Source of the DNA: an uncultured Bacteroidales bacterium
Lineage (GTDB): Bacteria > Bacteroidota > Bacteroidia > Bacteroidales > Muribaculaceae
Length of the DNA: 64,000 nucleotides
Assembly (NCBI GenBank): GCA_902792895.1
Contig: CADBBK010000004.1
Span: forward strand, 186,464-250,463
Direction: 5' to 3'
In this document: positions 51,744-61,179 of the stretch, one piece after another
How positions within the stretch are numbered: position 1 is the first letter of the stretch
Layout: each line of letters starts with the position of its first letter
Translations under genes and position numbers: made by a program
Notes under the pieces: model-generated
The model's database searches: none
What the model was told of the DNA's origin: nothing
The model's input: the letters and a program-made list of their open reading frames with translations, nothing else

Positions 51744-52778
51744 ATGGATGCTTTTGCCATATATCGGTTGCCGCATGCCAGCCAATGCACATTGGTGGGA
51801 CAACATGGCGTGCCCGATGGCTTGAAGTCATTGTCATCACTGAAACAGGATAGCAGTGGCTTTGTCATTGCACCGTTTTCCCCCGATGACTGCTCGCCCA
51901 TCTTGTTGCTGCGTCCCGACGTGGTGCGTCAATACACCCTCGACGAGGTTCCCGCAATTGATGATTTGCCCTATTATCTCGACGGGGGCAATAACCCTGC
52001 GCAGCCATCGTCTAGAGAGTCCTATAACAGTGATTTTGCACGGTTTCATCGAACTTTTTCGGCATTTGGCTACCGAAAACTGGTATTGGCCCGCAATGCC
52101 GATGTGCCACATTCGGGAACGCATCCGGTTACACTTTTCAAGCGCGCCTGTGAGCACTACCCTGAGGCATGCGTGACCTTGTTTTCGGCGCCGCAGTGTG
52201 GCACATGGCTCATGGCGACTCCCGAGGTACTGCTCGAGCGTGGTACCGATGATATATGGCACACAATGGCCCTGGCGGGCACGATGCGCTATGCCGAACA
52301 GCTGCCGCCCTGGAGCGACAAGAATGTCCATGAGCAGGATTTTGTCGCCCAATATATCAAGGCTTGCTTGGAGCAATTCACCGATGAGATAACTGTCACA
52401 GGCCCCTATACCACCCGTGCTGGCTCTCTGGTGCATCTTCGCACCGATTTCAACTTCACCCTGTCGTCAGATGCCGGTGTGGGCGAGGTACTCGATGCCC
52501 TGCATCCCACGCCTGCCGTGTGCGGCCTTCCCAAGGACGATGCGCTCCGTTTCATTATCAATAACGAGACTTGTAATCGCAGTTATTATAGCGGTTTCTC
52601 GGGCCCGTTGAATGTCGATGGCACCACGGCGATGTATGTGTCGTTGCGTTGCATGCGCATTCTGGCCGACCGCTATCGTCTCTATGCCGGCGGTGGCATT
52701 TTGCCGCAGAGTGTTGAGTCGCAGGAGTGGGACGAAATCTCGGCCAAGATGCAGTCCATGCTTACGTTAATTCAATAG
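51744..52778 (+). CDS. menF: Isochorismate synthase (MenF/EntC type)
   Basis: 344 residues from the ATG at 51744 (MDAFAIYRLPH); a GTG at 51738 is in frame. The chorismate-binding C-terminal half shows WLMATPEVLLER, ALAGTMRYAE, HEQDFVAQYIK, the long motif LHPTPAVCGLPKDDALRFI and YYSGFSGPLN, then LYAGGGILPQSVESQEWDE. It converts chorismate to isochorismate, step one of menaquinone synthesis. The N-terminal part is shorter than in E. coli MenF, as usual in Bacteroidetes. menD starts 6 bp downstream. Confidence 0.94.
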   Translation: MDAFAIYRLPHASQCTLVGQHGVPDGLKSLSSLKQDSSGFVIAPFSPDDCSPILLLRPDVVRQYTLDEVPAIDDLPYYLDGGNNPAQPSSRESYNSDFARFHRTFSAFGYRKLVLARNADVPHSGTHPVTLFKRACEHYPEACVTLFSAPQCGTWLMATPEVLLERGTDDIWHTMALAGTMRYAEQLPPWSDKNVHEQDFVAQYIKACLEQFTDEITVTGPYTTRAGSLVHLRTDFNFTLSSDAGVGEVLDALHPTPAVCGLPKDDALRFIINNETCNRSYYSGFSGPLNVDGTTAMYVSLRCMRILADRYRLYAGGGILPQSVESQEWDEISAKMQSMLTLIQ

Positions 52779-52784
52779 ACAGCA

Positions 52785-54491
52785 ATGAGTTACAGTGACA
52801 AGGAAAATATCAATATCTTGTGCGCAGTCATGCTAGGGCATGGCATTGGTCATGCTGTGGTGTGCCCGGGATCACGCAATGCCCCCATTGTCCACAACTT
52901 GAACGAGTGCCCGCAAGTCAAGTGCTACCCTGTGACTGACGAGCGCAGTGCGGGATTTTTCGCATTGGGCATGGCCGAGCAATTGAATGAGCCCGTGGCG
53001 GTCTGCGTCACGTCGGGAACGGCTTTGCTCGACCTGGCTCCCGCTGTGGCTGAGGCACGGCACCGCCACTTGCCGTTGCTGGTCATCAGTGCCGACCGTC
53101 CCATGGCGCACATCGGCCAGCAGATGGGGCAGACTATCGACCAACCGGGTGCATTGTCACGTTTCACGCTCATGGATGTCAACTTGGTCGAGCCGCATGA
53201 CGACCTCACCCGTTGGCACTGCAACCGTATGGCCAACGAGGCAATGTTGGCCGTTCGGCGTGGCGGACCGGTGCACATCAATGTCCCATACGACGAGCCG
53301 CTATTCAACTTCACGGTGGACGTGTTGCCGCAGGAGCGCATCATCCGCTCGATACCGATTTCGGCCGATGAAAACGCGGTTTTTGAGGCATTGAAGTCTT
53401 TAAAATCGGCCCAAAAGCCCATGCTGGTTATCGGCCAGATGCCGCAGGGCGTAGTCACTCGTGAAATGCTCGACAAACTCGCACCTCACATGGCCGTGCT
53501 GGTCGAGGTACTCGGATCTGATGGTGGGGGAGAGCCGTTTGACGAGCTGTTGCCTATCATCGGGGATAATCCCGATTTTGAGCCCGATAGCGTCATCTAT
53601 ATGGGTGGCACACTCGTGTGCAAGCGCATCAAGGCTTATTTGCGCCGTCTCAATGACGTGCCCATGGTGCAGGTGAGCGAGGATGGAGAGATACATGATA
53701 CTTTCGGTCACTTGACGCAACTCATCCACTGCGCACCTCAACAGGCCATGAAGGCATTGTCACATTTGTTTGATGACAAGGATAGCAACCCGTTTGCACG
53801 CCTCTGGAACGAGCGGCTCAACCAAGTAAAGCAGTACTTCGACAACCTGCGTCCCGGTTTTTCCCAGATGCTGGCGGTGAAGTTGGCGCTGCAGTCGGCC
53901 AGGGAGTCGGGTGAGCGGTTTGTGCTCCATGCTGCCAACAGCCAGCCCGTGCGCTTGGCCAACCTGTTTGCACGTCAGCACGTCCGTTGTAACCGTGGCG
54001 TGAACGGCATCGAGGGAACGACGTCGGCTGCCGTTGGCTGTGCTGCAGTGACCGATGACCGCGTGCTGTGTGTGACAGGCGACCTCAGTTTCTTCTATGA
54101 CCAGAATGCCCTATGGAACAGTAATTTGCGTGGCAACCTGCGCATCTTGCTGCTCAACAACGGCGGTGGCGGCATCTTCACCCAACTGCCGGGGCTCGAG
54201 GCCTCACCGGCCCGTGACACCATGATTGCGGCAGGCCACACCACCCATGCCCAAGGTTGCTGCAGTCAGCATGGCGTGGACTACCGCGCCGCCTACGGCA
54301 GTGAAGACCTCTACAGCGGCATCACCTGGCTTGTCCAGGACGGCAGCGACCATCCCCGCCTGCTCGAGGTGGTCACCGACACCTCCCACGACCAAGCCAT
54401 CCTCACCTCCTCCAAACTAACGAAGGTTTCCGAAATCTCGGAGTTCTCCGAGATCTCCGAGACCTCCGAGAAAAAAACTCCTAACTCCTAA
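52785..54491 (+). CDS. menD: SEPHCHC synthase MenD
   Basis: 568 residues. ThDP-dependent enzyme: N-terminal PYR domain with VVCPGSRNAPIVH, DERSAGFFALGMAEQ and VCVTSGTALLDLAPAVAEA; C-terminal ThDP motif GDLSFFYDQNALWNSNLRGNLRILLLNNGGG. It joins isochorismate with 2-oxoglutarate to give SEPHCHC. The last 23 or so residues (KVSEISEFSEISETSEKKTPNS) are low-complexity and come from short tandem repeats in the DNA, ending in the heptamer array upstream of menB, so the tail is probably not functional. Confidence 0.96.
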   Translation: MSYSDKENINILCAVMLGHGIGHAVVCPGSRNAPIVHNLNECPQVKCYPVTDERSAGFFALGMAEQLNEPVAVCVTSGTALLDLAPAVAEARHRHLPLLVISADRPMAHIGQQMGQTIDQPGALSRFTLMDVNLVEPHDDLTRWHCNRMANEAMLAVRRGGPVHINVPYDEPLFNFTVDVLPQERIIRSIPISADENAVFEALKSLKSAQKPMLVIGQMPQGVVTREMLDKLAPHMAVLVEVLGSDGGGEPFDELLPIIGDNPDFEPDSVIYMGGTLVCKRIKAYLRRLNDVPMVQVSEDGEIHDTFGHLTQLIHCAPQQAMKALSHLFDDKDSNPFARLWNERLNQVKQYFDNLRPGFSQMLAVKLALQSARESGERFVLHAANSQPVRLANLFARQHVRCNRGVNGIEGTTSAAVGCAAVTDDRVLCVTGDLSFFYDQNALWNSNLRGNLRILLLNNGGGGIFTQLPGLEASPARDTMIAAGHTTHAQGCCSQHGVDYRAAYGSEDLYSGITWLVQDGSDHPRLLEVVTDTSHDQAILTSSKLTKVSEISEFSEISETSEKKTPNS

Positions 54492-54505
54492 CCCCTAACT
54501 CCTAA
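54478..54505 (+). repeat. CTCCTAA heptamer array (4 units) abutting menB
   Basis: CTCCTAA, CTCCTAA, CCCCTAA, CTCCTAA, then CTGAATATG with the menB ATG at 54512. The menD stop is inside unit 2. Because the 7-bp period is not a multiple of three, TAA appears in all three frames. The same array (eight units) precedes menE. Confidence 0.9.
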
Positions 54506-54511
54506 CTGAAT

Positions 54512-55333
54512 ATGAGAGAATGGAAAAAAATAGAAGGATTTGACTTCAAGGAAATTCTGTTTGAGAAATATGACCGCATCGCCAAGATTACCATCAATCG
54601 TGAGCGTTACCGCAATGCCTTCACGCCGTTGACGACGTTGGAGATGTCCCAGGCTTTCAACCATTGCCGTGAGGCTGCCGACATCCGCGTGGTGCTGCTC
54701 ACGGGTGCCGGTGACAAGGCTTTCTGTGCCGGCGGTGACATGCACGTCAAGGGACGTGGCGGCTATGTGGACAGTGAGGGCGTGCCCCGCTTGAGCGTGC
54801 TCGACGTGCAGATGCAGATACGCCGTCTGCCCAAGCCGGTCATCGCCATGGTCAACGGCTATGCCATCGGTGGCGGTCATGTGTTGCACGTGGTGTGTGA
54901 TCTGACGATTGCCAGCGAGAATGCCATCTTTGGCCAGACGGGGCCCAAGGTGGGCTCGTTTGACGCAGGTTTCGGCTCATCCTATCTCGCCCGCATCGTT
55001 GGGCAGAAAAAGGCGCGTGAAATCTGGTTCCTCTGCCGTCAGTATACCGCCCGTGAGGCTGAGCAGATGGGCATGGTCAACAAGGTGGTGCCTCTGGAGC
55101 GTCTCGAGGACGAGTGCGTCGAGTGGGCTCAGACAATGATGGAACGCTCACCGCTGGCCCTGCGCATGATCAAGATGGGTCTCAATGCCGAACTCGACGG
55201 CCAGGCAGGTATCCAGCAGCTGGCTGGTGACTGTACCATGCTCTATTACTGCATGGACGAGGCGCAGGAGGGTGGCAAAGCCTTCCTTGAGAAGCGCAAA
55301 CCCGACTTCGACCAGTATCCCTATCTCCCCTGA
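54512..55333 (+). CDS. menB: 1,4-dihydroxy-2-naphthoyl-CoA synthase MenB
   Basis: 273 residues, crotonase fold: [43 protein letters not shown], and [15 protein letters not shown], characteristic of MenB rather than other crotonases. It cyclises OSB-CoA to DHNA-CoA. The upstream leader is the heptamer array, which leaves no clear Shine-Dalgarno. The menB stop and menC start overlap by one base (TGATG), indicating translational coupling. Confidence 0.97.
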   Translation: MREWKKIEGFDFKEILFEKYDRIAKITINRERYRNAFTPLTTLEMSQAFNHCREAADIRVVLLTGAGDKAFCAGGDMHVKGRGGYVDSEGVPRLSVLDVQMQIRRLPKPVIAMVNGYAIGGGHVLHVVCDLTIASENAIFGQTGPKVGSFDAGFGSSYLARIVGQKKAREIWFLCRQYTAREAEQMGMVNKVVPLERLEDECVEWAQTMMERSPLALRMIKMGLNAELDGQAGIQQLAGDCTMLYYCMDEAQEGGKAFLEKRKPDFDQYPYLP

Positions 55334-56376
55334 TGGGCCGCTACCACATCGACATCACTACCCGCACCTTCCACTTCAAGGAGCCGGCGGGAACTTCGCG
55401 CGGCGTGTATCGCACGCGCGTGAGCCGCTTTGTCCATCTCACTTGTGACGACATGCCAGGTATCGTCGGGGTAGGAGAGTGCGCCCCGCTGCCGCAGTTG
55501 AGTTGCGATGACCTACCCGACTATGATACGGTGCTGAGGCGTCATTGCGATGACGTGTGTGCCCGTGGCGCTATCGATGTAGATGCCCTGCGCGATGTGC
55601 CGTCGATGCTCTTCGGCCTTGAAATCGCTTGGCGGCAACTGCACCTCGGAGGCAGCACAGCGTTGTCCGACACGCCTTTTGCCCGCGGTGAGGAGGGCAT
55701 TCCCATCAACGGATTGGTGTGGATGGGCGACTTTGAGACAATGGCAGCACGCCTAGAGCAGAAACTTGCCCAAGGCTTTTCGTGCGTGAAGATTAAGATT
55801 GGTGCGATAGATTTTTCCGATGAAATCGCGTTAATTCGGCGTCTACGGGACCGCTATGGCAGCGACCGCATCGAGTTGCGTGTCGATGCCAACGGTGCCT
55901 TCTCACCCAGTGAGGCGATGGATCGCTTGCAGCAGTTGGCACAGCATGAAATCCACTCCATCGAGCAACCCATCATGGCAGGCCAGTGGCAGGAGATGGC
56001 CCGCCTGTGCGAGTCATCCCCCTTACCCATCGCCCTCGACGAGGAACTCATCGGCGTGAATATGCCCGATGACAAACGTCGCCTGCTCGATACCATCTGC
56101 CCCCGTTACATCATCCTCAAGCCCTCGCTTCACGGTGGTGTGGCAGGCTGCAAGGAGTGGATTGACCTGGCACGGGAACGCGGCATCGGCTCGTGGATTA
56201 CCAGTGCCCTCGAGAGCAACGTGGGGCTCAACGCCATCGCCCATCTGGCGGCAGCAGTTTATGGCCCCCACATCACCATGCCGCAAGGTCTGGGGACGGG
56301 CCAACTGTTTACCGACAACATCGATACGGTGCCCATCGCCATCCGTGGAGACAGATTGTGGTATTTACCAAATTAA
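55333..56376 (+). CDS. menC: o-Succinylbenzoate synthase MenC
   Basis: 347 residues, enolase superfamily. GVGECAPLPQLS near the N-terminus, then the catalytic KxK motif in SCVKIKIGAIDF, metal ligands in RVDANGAF, SIEQPI and ALDEEL, and the catalytic Lys in ILKPSLHGG. It dehydrates SHCHC to o-succinylbenzoate. Overlaps menB by one base. A 91-bp gap containing the second heptamer array precedes menE. Confidence 0.94.
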   Translation: MGRYHIDITTRTFHFKEPAGTSRGVYRTRVSRFVHLTCDDMPGIVGVGECAPLPQLSCDDLPDYDTVLRRHCDDVCARGAIDVDALRDVPSMLFGLEIAWRQLHLGGSTALSDTPFARGEEGIPINGLVWMGDFETMAARLEQKLAQGFSCVKIKIGAIDFSDEIALIRRLRDRYGSDRIELRVDANGAFSPSEAMDRLQQLAQHEIHSIEQPIMAGQWQEMARLCESSPLPIALDEELIGVNMPDDKRRLLDTICPRYIILKPSLHGGVAGCKEWIDLARERGIGSWITSALESNVGLNAIAHLAAAVYGPHITMPQGLGTGQLFTDNIDTVPIAIRGDRLWYLPN

Positions 56377-56403
56377 CCATATAGTATGCGGATCGGATGC
56401 CAA

Positions 56404-56461
56404 CTCCTAACTCCTAACTCCTAACTCCTAACTCCTAACCCCTAACTCTTAACACTCCTAA
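56404..56461 (+). repeat. CTCCTAA heptamer array (about 8 units) abutting menE
   Basis: Five perfect CTCCTAA units (56404-56438), then CCCCTAA, CTCTTAA, a 2-bp CA interruption and a last CTCCTAA, followed by CTGAAAATG with the menE ATG at 56468. Same unit and same 3' context (CTCCTAACTGAAxATG) as the array before menB. Confidence 0.92.
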
Positions 56462-56467
56462 CTGAAA

Positions 56468-57469
56468 ATGACTGTTGACGAGTTCATCAAGCAGTGGCGT
56501 GACGCCAGCCCCACCATCGAGGTGCATACCAGCGGCTCGACAGGCGACCCCAAGGTGATGCGTGTCGAGAAACGGCGCATGCTCGCCAGCGCCAGGGCCA
56601 CCTGTGATTTCCTAGGGCTCCAGGAAGGCGACACAGCGCTGCTGTGCATGAGCGTGGACTACATTGCAGGCAAGATGATGGTCGTGCGGGCTATCGAGCG
56701 CGGGCTGCAGTTGCTGACCGTTGAGCCTTCGAGCCATCCGCTTGCAGCATCCGTTTTTGTCGATGAAATCGGCCAAAAATTGGATTTTGCGGCTATGGTG
56801 CCGATGCAAGTCTATTGCTCATTGCAGGTGCCGCGAGAGCGGGAACTGCTGGGTCAGATTGGCCACGTTATTATCGGGGGCGGCCCGTTGGATGAGGCGT
56901 TGGAGCAGGAGCTGAAAGGGATGGCTAACGCCATCTGGCACAGTTACGGCATGACCGAGACGCTCTCTCACGTCGCCCTGCGCCGCGTGAGCGGCAGCGA
57001 GGCCTCGCCCTGGTTTACGCCTATGCTAGGCGTCACGTTATCGGTCGATGAGAACCAATGCCTGGTTATCGATGCACCGCACCTGTGCCCTGAGCGCCTC
57101 GTGACGCGTGACGTGGTGGAGATGGAACAGGGCTCACAGCGCTTCAAGGTGCTGGGGCGCATCGACAATGTCATCAACACGGGGGGCATCAAACTTCACA
57201 TCGAGCAGGTGGAGCGGCAGCTGGCGGGGCATATCGCCCGGCCGTTCCTTATCACGAAACGCCCAGATGCTCAATTCGGCGAAATGGTCGTCATGCTCCT
57301 GCAAGGCACCGATGAAGACATCCCTGCCGCCAGGGCCGCCAGTGAGGAGTTTCTCGACAAGTATGCCCGCCCCAAGCGCATCATCGCCGTCCCTGAACTG
57401 CCCATGACACCCAACGCCAAACCCGACCGTCGCCAAGCCGAAACCCTCGCCCAGCAACTTCTTTCCTAA
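56468..57469 (+). CDS. menE: o-Succinylbenzoate-CoA ligase MenE (short form)
   Basis: 333 residues, notably shorter than the ~450-residue E. coli MenE but in line with compact Bacteroidetes forms. ANL-superfamily motifs: HTSGSTGDPKVMRV (P-loop), SYGMTETLSHVALR, GRIDNVINTGGIKLHIEQVE and the C-terminal catalytic Lys in MTPNAKPDRRQ. It activates OSB to OSB-CoA, the substrate of MenB. Last gene of the men cluster; a long hairpin follows. Confidence 0.9.
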   Translation: MTVDEFIKQWRDASPTIEVHTSGSTGDPKVMRVEKRRMLASARATCDFLGLQEGDTALLCMSVDYIAGKMMVVRAIERGLQLLTVEPSSHPLAASVFVDEIGQKLDFAAMVPMQVYCSLQVPRERELLGQIGHVIIGGGPLDEALEQELKGMANAIWHSYGMTETLSHVALRRVSGSEASPWFTPMLGVTLSVDENQCLVIDAPHLCPERLVTRDVVEMEQGSQRFKVLGRIDNVINTGGIKLHIEQVERQLAGHIARPFLITKRPDAQFGEMVVMLLQGTDEDIPAARAASEEFLDKYARPKRIIAVPELPMTPNAKPDRRQAETLAQQLLS

Positions 57470-57519
57470 AAAAACTTCATCGTAGGATTACGCCAAGGCG
57501 GTGCCGAAATATTCAGCAA

Positions 57520-57590
57520 GAAAACAAGAAATACAATAAGTACAAATCACTGGAAACCAATCCATTGTACTTATTGTGATGCTTGTTTTC
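57520..57590. terminator. Long bidirectional hairpin after menE
   Basis: GAAAACAAG and ACAATAAGTACAA on the left pair with TTGTACTTATTGT and CTTGTTTTC on the right (22 bp with a 4-nt internal bulge each side), enclosing a 19-nt loop containing ACCAATC. It lies between convergent menE and the sulfatase. Likely terminator. Confidence 0.75.
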
Positions 57591-57637
57591 CTTTTATGAT
57601 CGATGAAAAACTGTCTATTGTTTTCTAATGTTCAAAC

Positions 57638-59614
57638 TCAATGAGAGGACACAGTGAGGCGGTTCTCGTTCATGCGTGACATGTATTGCTGGATCAAGGC
57701 CTTGAGGAACAGTTCCATTTCTTGCTGCTCAGGCAGGCGGCCCACGAGGTTTTCCTTCAGCAGGGAGTCGGTCTTGAAACGATAGACGGCGGTGGTCTTG
57801 GTGCCGTCAAATTGCAGCAGGAAATCACCACGGACAAGCTGATAAATGCCGGCGTTGTAGTTGAATGCCCACGTCTTCTTCACGTCATCTCCATCATAAC
57901 CCAGCAGATCTTCACCGAAGGCGAGGTAGGGCTTGTTGTAGCCTAACAGGTGCAACAGGGTGGGGGTGATATCAGTCTGCTGGGCGATGACTGCCTCGTC
58001 ATGCAGGGGCAGCAGGCTGCCGTCGGGCGTGAAGAAGATGATAGGGATGCTGTAAAGCCCCAGATCAGTCTTATAGACATCGTGACTGCTCTGGTTGGTG
58101 TGGTCGGCCACGAGGACAAAGATGGTGTTGTTATACCACGGCTCATGGCTGGCACGCTCAAAGAAACGACGCAGGGCCATGTCGGTGTAGCGCACGCACT
58201 TGTGGATGGGCTGACCGCCCTCATCCACGAGAGAGTCGCGATATTGCTCGGGCACGTTATAGGGATGATGCGACGAGGCGGTAAACACGGTGGCGAGGAA
58301 GGGCTGCTTCATCTCCCCGATATTGTCCAGGGTGAATTGCAGGAACGGCTCGTCCCAGATGGCCCACTTGCCGTCGAAGTCGTCCATGCCGCCGTATTTG
58401 GGCGACTGGCAATACTCGTCAAGGCCGTAATATTGCTTATAGCCGATGCTGTGGGCATAGGCACTGAAACCCATCGAGATGTTGTGCCCGCCGTGGAAAA
58501 AGGCGGTGCTGTAGCCCTCACGGTCGAGGATGGACGAGATGCCGTCCACATCGTTGAGCGAAGCCGGAGTGAGAAAAATTGACTCTACCATCATGGGCAG
58601 GCCAGACAAAATCGAGGGCATGGCATCCATGCTGATGCGTCCGTTGGCAAAACTGTATTCAAAGCTCAATGACTTGTGCAGCAGGCTGTCGATGAAGGGC
58701 ATATAGCCCTTATAGTTCCACGGCCCACCTTCCAGATTGGGGTTAAGCGACCCGATGTACTCCTTGCCCATGCTCTCGACTATCAAGATAACCACGTTCT
58801 TGCCGGGGGTGCCTCCATCCACATGAGGATGCGCATGGACGGGCGTGTAGATGGCCTCCATCTGCTCACGGGACATATAGTCGGGGGTGACAAAGGCCTT
58901 CTTGCCGATGCTGCGTATCATCGAGAAGGGCGTGTTCAGCACCACCGATGACTCGACAGGGCGGTTGACAAATTGGTTGGCATTGCTGATGGTGATGGGC
59001 CGTGTGCCAGCTGTGACACTGCCGCGGATGCCGATAATGGCCAGCGGTATCATCACCACCAGGGCAATCAGTTGGGAGATATAGTAATAGTGCCCGAAGC
59101 GGTATACTTCCAGCCGCGGCTTGGTATAGCACCGCCACAGGATGAACACCAGCGCCACAAAGGCCACCACCAGGTACCAGTGGTGTACAAATTCGGTCAA
59201 GATGATGGACGTGATGTTGCCCTCGTTGGCAAACTCAGTGAAGACCGACACCGTTGAGCGTCGCCCTGTGTACTGGAAATAGACCGAGTCCATCAGGTTC
59301 ATCGCCACGGCTATGGCATTGGTGACCACAAACAGCCATTTCAGCCCCTTGTGGAAACCTGGACGCTCCTTGAGGTGCAGCGGCAGCAGCATGAGCACCA
59401 GGTACAGCGCATTGACATACAGCAGCGCCGACGTGTCAAACACCAGCGCCCCGTGCCACATGCTCTTGAACAGCGACCACGACATGTAGGGGGCAAACGT
59501 GGACCAGTTCTCGGCAAAGAAAGCGACGCGTGAGAGCATCCACACGAGATAGGCCACCGCCATGTTCAGCACGGCGGCCCCGATATTGCTATGAATAAGT
59601 TTCTTGAACCTCAT
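57638..59614 (-). CDS. LTA-synthase-family membrane sulfatase/phosphoglycerol transferase
   Basis: 658 residues. Five or so N-terminal membrane helices (to about residue 200) are followed by an extracytoplasmic alkaline-phosphatase-like domain: VVILIVESMGKEYIG with the metal-site Glu, the region FANGRISMDAMPSILSGLP containing the catalytic Ser/Thr position (consensus RS..A/T), AFFHGGHNISM, and VADHTNQSSHD. Such proteins in Gram-negatives transfer phosphoglycerol or phosphoethanolamine to envelope glycans or lipid A. Substrate not determined. Confidence 0.85.
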   Translation of the reverse strand: MRFKKLIHSNIGAAVLNMAVAYLVWMLSRVAFFAENWSTFAPYMSWSLFKSMWHGALVFDTSALLYVNALYLVLMLLPLHLKERPGFHKGLKWLFVVTNAIAVAMNLMDSVYFQYTGRRSTVSVFTEFANEGNITSIILTEFVHHWYLVVAFVALVFILWRCYTKPRLEVYRFGHYYYISQLIALVVMIPLAIIGIRGSVTAGTRPITISNANQFVNRPVESSVVLNTPFSMIRSIGKKAFVTPDYMSREQMEAIYTPVHAHPHVDGGTPGKNVVILIVESMGKEYIGSLNPNLEGGPWNYKGYMPFIDSLLHKSLSFEYSFANGRISMDAMPSILSGLPMMVESIFLTPASLNDVDGISSILDREGYSTAFFHGGHNISMGFSAYAHSIGYKQYYGLDEYCQSPKYGGMDDFDGKWAIWDEPFLQFTLDNIGEMKQPFLATVFTASSHHPYNVPEQYRDSLVDEGGQPIHKCVRYTDMALRRFFERASHEPWYNNTIFVLVADHTNQSSHDVYKTDLGLYSIPIIFFTPDGSLLPLHDEAVIAQQTDITPTLLHLLGYNKPYLAFGEDLLGYDGDDVKKTWAFNYNAGIYQLVRGDFLLQFDGTKTTAVYRFKTDSLLKENLVGRLPEQQEMELFLKALIQQYMSRMNENRLTVSSH

Positions 59615-59659
59615 CTTACCTGCATTTATTCCTCATTCAATAGGCTGTTATACTGAGCC

Positions 59660-61174
59660 TTAGTTTATCATGGACAGCATTTGCTCAATCAGGTCGCGGT
59701 TGTTGCTCAGGCGGGGCACCTTGCGTTGGCCGCCCAGCTTGCCGGTTGAGCCCAACCAGCGGTCGAACAGCCCCGAGGGAGCCACCACCAGCGATGGCAT
59801 GGCCAGAAAGATGTCGCCCGTGCGCTTGGCGTCATAGTCGCTGTTGACCTCGCGCAGGTGCTGGTCCAGCAGTTGCATGAAGCGGGTCTTGTCCTCGGGC
59901 TCGCGGGCAAATTCGATGAGCCACTGGTGGTGGCCTTTCTGCCCGCTGATGGAGTACACGGGGGCGGCGGTGTAGTTGAGTACCTCGGCTCCGGTCTCCT
60001 GTGCGGCAAGGGTGATGGCATGGTCGGCATTGTGAACCATCAGCTCCTCGCCGAAGGCATTGATAAAACTCCGAGTGCGCCCGGCGATGGTGATTTTCAC
60101 GGGGTTGAGCTGCTCGATGGTCACCGTATCGCCCAGGCGGTAGCGCCACAGGCCGTTGGCGGCCGTGATGATGAGTTCGTAGGTACGCCCCTGCTCGATT
60201 TCCCAGATGGGATAGACCTCGGGCGTCTCGCTGTTGCTCTCCTCGATGGGCAGGAACTCATAGAACACGCCCACGTCGAGCAGCAACAGCATGGCCTGGC
60301 TCTCCCAGTCGCTCTGCACGGCAAAAAAGCCCTCGCTGGCATTGTATGTTTCCAGGAAATGCATCCGCTCCATGTCGCAGATTTCCTCATACTGCTTCCT
60401 GTAAGGCTTAAAGGCGATACCGCCGTGGAAGAACACTTCGAGATGAGGCCATACCTCGTGGATGCAGGTCTTGCCCGCCTTCTTCAGCACCTCGCGCAGC
60501 ACCGTCAGGAACCACGACGGCACACCGCTCAGGTTAGTCACGTCCTGACCGATGGCGGCATCGACCAGCAGGGGCAGTTTCTTGCTCCAGTCCTCCATGA
60601 GCGCCACCCGCCGTTCGGGGATGCGCACCAGATTGGCCAGGGGATTCATGTTCTCGATGAGCGAGGCGCTCAGGTCGCCCACCCTCACCCCGCGCTGCAG
60701 CTTCAGGTTGTTGGCAAAGCTGCCTCCCAGGATGAATGCCTTGCCCGAGAAGATGCGGCTCGAGGGATTCAGGTTCAGGTAATGCGACACCACGTCGCTG
60801 CTGCCCTGGTAATGGTTCCATTGCAGCGACTCGCGCGTGATGGGGATGTACTTGCTGCGTCCGTCGCTCGTGCCCGACGATTGGGCGAAGTTCATGCAAC
60901 GTCCGGGCCACAGCACATCCTTCTCGCCGTTGACCATTCGCATAATCTGCGGACGCAGGTCCTCGTAGCTGTACAGCGGCAACGTCGAGGCAAATTGACG
61001 ATAGGTGCGGATCGACGAGAAGTCATACTTGCGCCCGAAACGCGTCAGCGAGGCCTTCTCAATCAGGCGCACCAGCTCACCCTGCTGAACGGCATCGGCA
61101 TGGTCGATGTAGCGCACCTGCTGTTGAAGGCGCGACAGGAAATGGCTACGGAACAGTGGTGTTAAGTTGATCAT
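59660..61174 (-). CDS. GH3 auxin-responsive-promoter-family acyl-adenylate enzyme
   Basis: 504 residues from the ATG at 61174 (MINLTPLFRSHFLSRLQQQV). GH3-like features: NFAQSSGTSDGRSKYIPITRES (ATP-binding P-loop), VFFHGGIAFKPYRKQYEEIC, YNASEGFFAVQSD, and LWRYRLGDTVTIEQLNPVKITIAGRTRSFINAFGEEL. Plant GH3 proteins adenylate hormones and couple them to amino acids; the bacterial homologues have no known substrate. The -7 box lies only a few bases before the ATG, suggesting a leaderless mRNA. Confidence 0.85.
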   Translation of the reverse strand: MINLTPLFRSHFLSRLQQQVRYIDHADAVQQGELVRLIEKASLTRFGRKYDFSSIRTYRQFASTLPLYSYEDLRPQIMRMVNGEKDVLWPGRCMNFAQSSGTSDGRSKYIPITRESLQWNHYQGSSDVVSHYLNLNPSSRIFSGKAFILGGSFANNLKLQRGVRVGDLSASLIENMNPLANLVRIPERRVALMEDWSKKLPLLVDAAIGQDVTNLSGVPSWFLTVLREVLKKAGKTCIHEVWPHLEVFFHGGIAFKPYRKQYEEICDMERMHFLETYNASEGFFAVQSDWESQAMLLLLDVGVFYEFLPIEESNSETPEVYPIWEIEQGRTYELIITAANGLWRYRLGDTVTIEQLNPVKITIAGRTRSFINAFGEELMVHNADHAITLAAQETGAEVLNYTAAPVYSISGQKGHHQWLIEFAREPEDKTRFMQLLDQHLREVNSDYDAKRTGDIFLAMPSLVVAPSGLFDRWLGSTGKLGGQRKVPRLSNNRDLIEQMLSMIN

Positions 61175-61179
61175 CACCG

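Noticed and set aside
54894-54909. Possible parS in menB (TGTTGCACGTGG...)
   Set aside because: Right half GTGTG departs from AAACA; explained by coding sequence.
57638-59614. Glycan sulfatase of a utilisation locus
   Set aside because: Multiple N-terminal membrane helices and LTA-synthase-like motifs indicate an envelope phosphoglycerol/phosphoethanolamine transferase instead.
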